Source: Apostichopus californicus (taxonomy: Eukaryota > Echinodermata > Holothuroidea > Aspidochirotida > Stichopodidae). From it: a stretch of 37,735 nucleotides of DNA. The position numbers and the translations under genes were made by a program. The notes beneath the pieces were generated by a model, which saw nothing but the letters and a program-made list of their open reading frames with translations, was not told the DNA's origin and ran no database searches. Numbering within the stretch: position 1 is the first letter of the stretch; every line of letters begins with the position of its first letter. The stretch is from positions 1-37,735 of the forward strand of contig JAIPMN010002415.1 of the NCBI GenBank assembly GCA_020650975.1. Reading direction: 5' to 3'. Positions 23,212-33,200 of this stretch are shown piece after piece.

Positions 23212-23477
23212 ACCTGGTATTTCATCTATTGGCATTAATGACCAATATAATTTTCAGGGATTGATAATACCACTTTAAGTATCAAAATTGAATGCAAGTT
23301 TATAATGCATATAGCCTAGGCTGTCGTTTCAGTGAAACAACAATGAATGATTTTTATGTTTTTTGGCGGGCTGATTCATATATATTTATTATAGGTAGAC
23401 TTTTCTTCATTTCTGAGTCTCATAAATTTATTGTTTTATTTTTTGTTTCATGAGTAGGTGCAGATCCCCTAATCATA

Positions 23478-24286
23478 ATGTTCAGCACAGCGTTTAAGTT
23501 CATTAACAACCTTTGGGCCAACGAAGAAGACAATGACAAGGAAAATGAAGATGTATCTTCCCAATACCCGACAGCTGAACGATCTTATGGCACATCCATC
23601 GATGGCCCTCTCAATACCAACCAGAACACTCCGTCCCATGGTTACAAGAACCAACCAAACAGAGAACACATCAAAGGTACCATCACACATGTCTTTGGTG
23701 ACTATGGGCTAATAGATGAAGACATTTATTTCTCTTTGTCATCTTTACAAGACAGGGCTTGCCCAGTTGTTGGAGCTAGCATTCAAGCGGTTGTTGAAAG
23801 CACCGGAGAAAATGGCCTCGGTACGAAAGAGGCAGTCTCTGTTTCAATTGTCACTGACTGGTTCGATTCCAAGGGTGAGATCAAAGAGGAGGTGGAAGAA
23901 GTTGTTGTTGGTAAAATCACAACCTGGGACAAGCGAACAGGGACCATAAACGAGCAAATCCTGTTTACTAAAGATGCTCTTCCCTATGATTTTAAAGCCT
24001 ATAGAGGTGACTGGGTGAAAGTTAAGGTCGTTCAAAGTGTTTCTACTGGCAAAACTGTCGCCAAGGCAATCACACCCTTACGAGAAAAGCATTTCTCTGG
24101 AGTGCTCACACATGCTTATCCTGGGTATGGATATGTTGATGGTACAATCTACTTTAACTTTGCATCGTGTGATGGATTCAAGCCCGAGAAAGGTGATCGG
24201 CTTACGGGGCTCGCGATCGAGTCCGATCAGAATCGTGGCAAGTGGAGAGGTGTAAAAGTCCACAAGAAGAGCAGACCAATAGAGAG
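23478..24286 (+). CDS. MOV10L1: MOV10L1 coding exon 1 (three CSD/S1-like repeats)
   Basis: A large exon that encodes the whole N-terminal RNA-binding region. Each repeat has the pattern G-x-[IVL]-T, then G-x-[IV]-[DN]-x-x-I-[YL]-[39 protein letters not shown] and [19 protein letters not shown]. The donor is GAG|GTGAGG, two bases into an Arg/Ser codon. An acceptor-like tract ending TAG at 23457 suggests the exon begins at 23458 with a 20-nt leader, the rest of the 5'UTR lying upstream. Confidence 0.93.
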
Positions 24287-27200
24287 GTGAGGCAGTGTAG
24301 AAGATACTTTTAGACAATGCTGCTCTGTTTAAGGTTCATTATTTTCAAGACCTCATGATATAAAGATTTATTTTAAGCAAAAGTTCATGTTTGCAGTTTG
24401 CTTTAAGTTACAAAATGTTAGCATTAACATTAAGAAAAAAAGTTTAAAAAAAAAAGGAATTTTGGGTACTTTTGTAGCTTTGGTATCATTCTTAGGGTTT
24501 TGTGATAAGGGAGGACATTGAATAGCTTCCTTTCCTTCTCTCCCAACCCTTACCTTAGTTTTTGTCACATAAGTGCTTGTTGCATCGTATAACCTGAAAG
24601 TGGCAAAGAAAGGCAAGGATGAAGTAGGTTGCTTCATATCAGTGAGGAGGGAGGGAAGTGAGGAGGGAGGTCAGTGGCAGAGGAAGTGAGGTCATTGGTC
24701 AGTGGCAGAGTAAGTGAGGTCATCGGTCAGTGGCAGAGAAAGTGACGAGGGAGGTCATTGTTAGATGTTTGGGCTGAACAATTCTTGGACAAATATCTAT
24801 ATGCGCATTATCTTACTGCAAGAGAGTGCAAAATTTAAAAATTCCAGTTTGCCTCTCCCCAATTTACACACATAGCTATGGCATGGGTGGTGCTTTAACA
24901 ATCCACAGTCTGCTTTTCTATGTCATGAAAGTCACAAACTCATGTAAAGTTGTTAATAAAATGATGCTTTTGTCAAACTAATAAGTGATCAGTGAACTTG
25001 CTAAGACAAAGAGTTGGTGATATTATTCAATTAACTTTAATATACAAAATACCTGTTTTCATGTTATAACAGCAAAACAAATGTGGAAGATATTGACCAG
25101 CAACCTCAGGTCAAGTGGAAAGAAGAACTATTCAGAAATAAACGTGGTGTTATCATCACAGAATTCACCGAAGCCTTTGATGTCCAGCTGGATGAAAAGT
25201 TACAAATGACTCTCATTATGAAGTGAGTTTTTCAGAGTTCTGCAGTAATTTGGTATTAATATCCAGTTTAATATGAGGTGCTACTTTTATCACCCTTTTT
25301 AATGTCTTAAACGTATGATTCGTCCCGCCCAGCTTTAATGTTGACAAGTACCAGTTTCATACCTCTTTTTCGTTAACTATTGTGTGGAAGGTCAATTCGA
25401 TGCTCTGTAAATTGTCTTTCAGAAACACCTTAGAGCATGAGTCAAGGTTGGTCAAAGCAATCAAAGTGTCGTGTTGTGCTGGTGTCACCACCCTTAAGGT
25501 ATCTTCTGACAGCTCTTCCATGCTCCATCCACCATTTACTATCCCTCCTGCGGCATCTGTCTCAGTTTATGTTTCTTTCTGTCCAAGGTAAGCCTGTTCT
25601 CTTTACTGACCTTTGTAAAACATGTATGTATGTATGTATGTATATGTATGTATGTATATTAGATCCTCCTACGAGCATGAACTCGCGAAGAAGCCTCATT
25701 GGCTTATCAAAGCCTCAAGCTGACCGAAGTCAGTCTCTTACATTCATATTTAACGTCCATGATTATGAATTGTCAATTGTCAACAACTCTGTAACTGGAC
25801 GACATACGTTAATCTGGGAGTGACTCGAACCGGGGACCTTATGATTGAAAGGCACCGGCGTTAACCACTGAGCTAACACTCCACCGGCGTTTACCACTGA
25901 GCTAACATATCCCCATCGTTATGGTAACATGGATTATACTATATCCAGTAGAACCTGCACTATACGGGATGAACATTGATTATCCAGAGCTCTACTATAT
26001 TGATCCTGGATTATTTGGATAATCCTGAGACTTTACAAGGTAAACACAACAATTGGTGCTCAGTCCCACTTTCATGTTTGATATGACTGTCTTTTTAGAC
26101 ATCTTTGTTATTTGGTCAGATAAAGCCCTGGTAATTACTGCCATTGTACTTGATTGAGCAAACAATTGGTTAAAGAATATTTTAATGGTTTCTTTTAAAG
26201 TTTGTTACGGTTTAAACCCTGTAATGTTGTTCCTTTCATATCTTGAATCGTGAAGTGACTTCAGGTTTGAGTTCCTTTCCAGCAAAATGTTAATAGTTTT
26301 CAAAATGTTCTTGCATATTCATTGTATCACTTTCAACCTTGCTCTCGGGGTGTTGTTGTTTGACCCTGTTTTATGGCAGAACTGTTTGAAGAAACACCTG
26401 CAAGATAAACTGAATATTACAAGAGAGCTAATAATTTCCTCATTCGATAATTACTCAGCACTGGTCATTAATCGTGAAGTAACTTTTTAAACTTCTTTTC
26501 TCATCAGGTACATTGGAAGGACTGCAGTGACCACCATGTTTCAGTTCAACGATTTTGAAATAGTTCGAGAGATACCAGTGGCTGTTCTTGACGCTGGCGT
26601 GAGTGCCATACTTGACACTGTGGAGCCGGTTACAAATGGCACCGATACCAAGAGGCACCGCCTAGAACGTTGGAAGGACAACGTCACAAAGAAAGCTGAC
26701 GGACAGGTTATGTCTTACCCTGGAGTAAAACCAACTAGGTCAGAGGAATATCTGTAATACTCTCTTTGAATGTGTAAAACGTATTGCTTTATTAATAAAT
26801 TGACTTTGCTTGTAATTAGACGCTATCTTACTGTATGATTTCACTGTTGTAAAATGTTGTGACTATGCTACGCTACTTTTTTGGTTATATTTTCCTTGAT
26901 GATACTGTAGATTTGTTAGTAAGATTCAGAGAGATCAGCCATGTTTTTCCTTTGTTGAGGAATAGAAGATTATAATGAAAACTTTAACAAATAAAGAAAA
27001 TCTGCATAGAGCATATATCGCAGATTTTGTAGTGAGTCTGTATTTGAAATCGTCCTCATGTATTTGTACTTTATAATCATTTTTGGAAGTTTCACATGGG
27101 TATCACATAGGTACCACATAATACCACATGGTTACCACATAGTTACCACATACTACAAGATTTATAAAGATGCTCACAGGTATCAAACTATAGAAATATC

Positions 27201-30200
27201 TTGACAGCTGCAAATATATAATTAAGGAGGGCAAATTCAGATGGAGGTAACCCTGTGTTTGCATCTAGCATATTTCTTAAGTAATGATGTATATTCCAAG
27301 TTTTTAAAGTTCATAATAACCATTTTTCTTCATACCTGTACCCCTGTTTTCATTTAGGACATATGACTATAACGTGCCAGTTAAGTTGCCAGGTTATCCA
27401 GTTTCCAACCAACTCCAGTCTTGTATCATGAACAAGCAAGATGTCAGAGATGTGCGACCGGTCTTGACACAGGTAACTATGCCGTTGTTACTATGGTTAC
27501 TTACTTCCACGGATTTGTTACCATATTTAATGTTAGCCAGCAGAACAGGTGGTTGTCAGGTATCAAGTACTGTAAGTGGACCATAAGTATATTGTTTACT
27601 ACAATGGTGTATTCACCATTCCAGCTGTTGTAGTTTACCAAGCAGACGACTGCCAGTTTTCACCGAGTGTTCTATTCTGAATCTGCAAACTAATGAATAT
27701 TCATATTATAAAACTATGCAAATTTATGTTAAAATTCATCACCATTGCATAAAATACAGTCACTCTCTGTAAATCTCAAGTCAGAAATTATCATTTAGTA
27801 ACTTATTTGAATATGCCAACTTTAAAAACTGTAACAAATTGCTGTTTGTATATGTTAATTAGGTTTCTCAAACAATTATGAAGTTGGTATAGTGCTTGCT
27901 ACAAAACTGACAGACGTTTGCATTTAGAATGTAATTAGCATACTACCCAGTCACTATGTAGATATGAATAGGGTCATCCACTCATCACTATATAGATATG
28001 AATAGGGTCATCCACTCCTAAAGCTTACTACCCAGTCACTATGTACAGTAGATATCAATAGGGTCATCCACTCATCACTATATAGATATGAATTGGGTCA
28101 TCCACTCCTGAAGCACACTACCCAGTCACTATGTACAGTAGATATGAATAGGGTCATCCACTCATCACTATATAGATATGAAAGGGGTGGTCCACTCCTA
28201 AAGCTTACTTCCCAGTCACTATGTACAGTAGATATCAATAGGGTCATCCACTCATCACTATATAGATATGACTTGGGTCGTCCACTCCTGAAGCACACTA
28301 CCCAGTCACTATGTACAGTAGATATCAATAGGGTCATCCACTCATCACTATATAGATATGAATTGGGTCATCCACTCCTGAAGCACACTACCCAGTCACT
28401 ATGTACAGTAGATATGAATAGGGTCATCCACTCATCACTATATAGATATGAAAGGGGTGGTCCACTCCTGAAGCACACTATCCAGTCACTATGTACAGTA
28501 GATATCAATAGGGTCATCCACTCATCACTATATAGATATGACTTGGGTCGTCCACTCCTGAAGCACACTACCCAGTCACTATGTACAGTAGATATCAATA
28601 GGGTCATCCACTCATCACTATATAGATATGAATTGGGTCGTCCACTCCTGAAGCACACTACCCAGTCGCTATGTACAGTAGATATCAATAGGGTCATCCA
28701 CTCATCATATGAATTGGGTCGACCGCTCCTCAAAGCTAATCTGTCTACTCAGCTTTGGGAATCTCAAATTACTCAAAAGATATAATGTATTGAAATATAT
28801 TAGGACTCCAAATTCGGGCTATTTACTGCATCCTTCAGGACATGAACATATCCTTCAGGATATGAACATATCATCGACATATCCTTTGAGCTGTGGACGT
28901 ATCCTTTGGTTATGGACATATCCTTTGGGATCTGGACATTTCTTTGGGATATGGACATTTCTTTGGGATATGGACATATCCTTTGGGATATGGACATTTC
29001 TTTTGGGATATGGACATATCCTTTGGGATGTGAACATATCCTTCAGGACATGGGGATATCCTTCAGCTCATGGAAATATCCTTGAGAACATCAGATATCT
29101 TCCAGAACTTCATCATATCTGGTGAACATTTTGTCATTCATAGTCAGCAACTTTGGCAGAATGTTAGCATATCTCATATTGCAATCATTCGGAAATTTAG
29201 AAGATTTTGTTTTCAAGAACTGAGCTGTTTGTAGCTTACGTGCAAACTGTGAGTTATTTTCAGTCATTTCATCATCTGAATTGCCTTCCTTCGTACCTTC
29301 TCCAAACTTCTGCCTGAAATATTTCTTTACTTTCTCTGTCCTTCTCAGCCTCTGCTCATGGAGAATTATTCACAAAGGTTTTCTGCTCTTCTTCATCTGG
29401 AAGAAATTCAGGTGGATATTGACATCAGGATGTTTGATATGGAAAGAGTAAGTACATTGTATCATTGCATCACGATATGTATACCTTATATACAGTTGTG
29501 TGTACAATATCTCCCATTGCTATGCCTTTTATGATGCTTTAAAATTGAATAATGGTGTTTATTGTTCAAGAGAACTTGTAACATCCCCATTAAGGAAAGG
29601 GGTCCTTTTGGTATGGAAACTCAAATTAACTTGGATTTTTTAGTTTTCTAGAGAAGAAAAAAAAGATGCATATATATATATAACATCATCATCCTGTTAT
29701 CCTGTAGGAAGCAAATGTCTGCTAATATTGCGATGTGTTTACAGAGACCCTGCTCGTATTGGAATTGATATAGCAAACATTCAGCTCAGCCTTATAAGGG
29801 AATGTACTTGAAAATGAACAGTTTGAATCAATATGGATAAATGCACAAGTATAAAAACAGAAGAAAATGATGAGGGTCGTGGAAGTTCATTGAAAAGTCA
29901 TATTATTTGGTTTGTCCATTTTGTTCATCGGCTTTAATTGAATTGACTTGTTGCCTCAACAGGTTAGCATGAAGCCATGGAGAGAATTCTTATCCCTGGA
30001 GGTACCTGGATTAGCCGAGGGGCGGCCGTCAGTCTTGGTGGGCGACAAGATCATTCTGTCATCTCCAGAAGTTAAAACGCACAATTTTGAATATGATGGG
30101 TTTGCCCATGAAGTGAGTCGAATGTTTCAGCTGTATGGAAAATTAAGAACAGTGTAAAAATTGCAGTAAGATATACTGACTTTTACATATTTAGTATTAA

Positions 30201-33200
30201 AAGGAAGAAACAAGAAATAAAAATGTTAAATCATGTAAGTTTAAGAGCATTATTTATCTAATGAATGAGTAAGTTGCAATGAGGTAGACTTATGATTTTA
30301 AATACAGAAATCTGTGCAGGAACAGAAAAATTAAAGATGTATGGGGTACTGTAGGTGTGTGTGGTGGGGGGGGGGGTTGGGGGTTTATAATTTGAAACCT
30401 TTGGGAATAGGATTTTTATTAAACAGAAGGCATATACTTTAAGGGGCTAATCCCATGTTTGTACGGGGAGTTCCCATGGTTTCAACAGAAACTGCTGCAT
30501 ATGCTCAATGAATAGACCTTTTTGTACCAACAGTGCACACTTGCATGGGAAGTGCCAATTAATTTTCCTTTCAGTTACACTAAAGTATGCATAAGCTGAA
30601 AGTCATGATTCACAACCAGTCTCATATTTAGCATTTCCATAGGCGAAATATAAAATATGGAGAAATTGGTAGAGGAACCATATTTTTGCTTCCTTATATG
30701 AAGTGTGAAGTAAATTTTTTTTTAGAAAATTTGAATTTCAAGTTGGTTTTCTCATCTAGGTTCATGGAGAACACATTCTACTGAAATTCAATCCGGCCTT
30801 CCACGAGAGCTACCAAGCTGAGCGTTACAACGTCCGGTTTACTTTCAGCAGGTAAAATTTGTTTTGTCTACCTCGATGGTTTCCTTCCAAGTAGCTGGTG
30901 CAAATATTTCTGTGGTTAAGCCAGACATTGCAGTAATCATCAGAATAAACCAGTCTGAACAGACTATGAAGGAGATGTTTCCTGAGATAATTAAAATAAA
31001 AACATGTACAAGAATGATTGCTAATAACATTTTAAGAATGTCCGAGGGGCACAAGCAATGATTATATTGACATAGCAAAAAGTTTGCAAAAGAAAAATAA
31101 ATAGTTTTTATTATATATATGATACTCAATAGGGCTACTTGTTTTTATAACACAGTGTGATCTGCCTCTCATTACATACCATTGTATGGGATGATGCTAA
31201 CATTGCCAGGATGGCTGAGTCTCGTTCATTTAGTTTCCAGTTTATGCTACTGCGGGCGCCGAAAATTTTTGACACAAATTATAGTAATGACCTGTTGGCC
31301 TATAGGCCTAATCCACAAATCCAGACCAAGCCAAGTTTACCGGACAGCAACAAAACACCATCCAAGTTTAAAGCAAAATAAATAGCTGTTTTGTTCAAAG
31401 CACAAATAGACAAACATCATTTTACACTTGACATTGGTTGAACTTCAGAAACTTGTATTTATTATCGTGGTCAAGATTTGCAGTTGAAATGTTAAATATG
31501 AATAATAAAGAAAATGAGATATTCACAATGCATTTTGGAAACTTGATCATATTTCACAGAAAGGGTACCAATGTGGTATCTTCAGTGACAATTGAAAAAT
31601 AATTCATCCGTCTTAAAGCTGACAAAATCTTACCTCAGGTCAATAATAACAAAACGAAGATTTTCTCATTACCCGTACTAAGCATAGAACGAGATTTCTT
31701 TTGATTCAGCGATTGAAACTTTTAGTTAAAGTTTTTTTGGTCAGATGGAACTGGAATAATAAAAACACATCTCTACTTTGGGTCAGTGTAATATTACAGA
31801 TATGAGATTCCTGCATGTACCTAAAAACAAATGTTATTATGTATTTGTAAATGTTTGATACCATTTGTATATACAGTAGCCACTGGGGGTATGTGGTTCC
31901 TCTTGGCTCCCCCCAAAAGTGTTTCAGACTTTCTTCCAGTTTCTTTGCTCCATCATGTAGTCTTGCTGGTTGAATCTACAGTACTCTCCAATTTCAAATA
32001 TCAGTTATTAAGTTATTAACTTCTGTCTCTCTTTCTTAGAACACCATTAAGGAGATGCCACCAAGCTTGTGAATTTGCTGTTAATCTTGGAGTTCAAGGT
32101 ACAATCATTTGTTGGTTCTACAATTAATTAACAGTTTCCTTTTTAACTTCAACCCCCTTTTTTTAACCCTTTGAAAATGTGTTGTAGAAAGAAGTGGTTT
32201 TGAAAGTGTTACCTTTGGTGGCACACTAGTATTAAAGTGTTCAATAGGCACCATAGTTTAAACCTTGACTGGGTTAATTGCCTTCCAGAGGTCATTGTCC
32301 TTGTCTTGACCCTTATCATTTATTCTTTGTGTCTACCTACTTAAATACTTTGTGTTATGTCATCAGTTCAGCCTTCAGAATAAAATTATTGTCGATTGGT
32401 GTTGTGTTTCCGTTGCTACTCTTCAAGTTAAGGTAGCATACATACTCCATATAATTTCCCCATTGACTTACCCACTAAACTATCAAAATAATGTGGTCAA
32501 TAAGTCCTTATAGAAGTTCTCACAAGCTCACCCCTACCCATCACTGGATAACTGACACATTGGCCATTCATGGCACTTTGAAGTTTCTGTATCATAACCG
32601 TGTCAATTTTTAGCTATAAGAGCCTGAATTTTTTGTCACTTTTAACACACCTCTTTACTCCGTAGTAAACAATTTTTTCGCATGCTGCTCTTGGAAGGCT
32701 TAAATTGGTCTAAAATGGCCTCAATTGACCCAATTTTCCCGTAATATGAGATTCAATTTCTGTACACTCACATCCAAGCCACAAAAAAGCAGATCCAAAT
32801 ATGACATCTTGTTTTCCTGTTGCTCCTCAACACTTTTCCTGAAGTAGAACACTTGGGTGAATTGATAAAGCATTATTGTCATTTTTAGTTGACCAAAATT
32901 GGATTTCTGCTAAAGCTCTGTACTTCTGAAACTTCACAGAGTCTCAATCATTATAATGTTTTATATAATGTTTATTTATATATTATGTTTTCTTAATCCT
33001 CCCTAGTTCTGTTTCCTGCATTTTCTAAATCAAGACCTCCACAAGTTGACGTCCTCCTTAACACCCAGAACATCCGTTACAATAGCAACCAACAAATTAT
33101 CAAGAATATTGTGAAAGTCACACCATCTCCTGAATACATGACCAGCAAGATTAAAAGTTTTATTGTGAGAACTTTGCTTTTAATATTTCAAAGCTTTGAT

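Larger units (their letters stand above)
15946..23477. other. Divergent intergenic region between ARIH2 and MOV10L1
   Basis: 7.5 kb that should hold both promoters and the untranslated first exons. The stretch 15990-18400 shows no recognisable gene, only short open frames, GTACAGTA-type short repeats (17490-17550) and poly-C tracts (18150-18180, 18300-18330). 18400-19540 holds a duplicated segment and a small inverted-repeat element. 20735-21023 and 22169-23211 are hAT-like elements. Neither promoter can be placed from sequence alone. Confidence 0.6.

Noticed and set aside
28093..28785. 230-codon open frame on the plus strand (and long minus-strand frames)
   Set aside because: It lies entirely within the 90-bp array. 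The period is a multiple of 3, so openness in several frames is automatic. There is no splice or family support.
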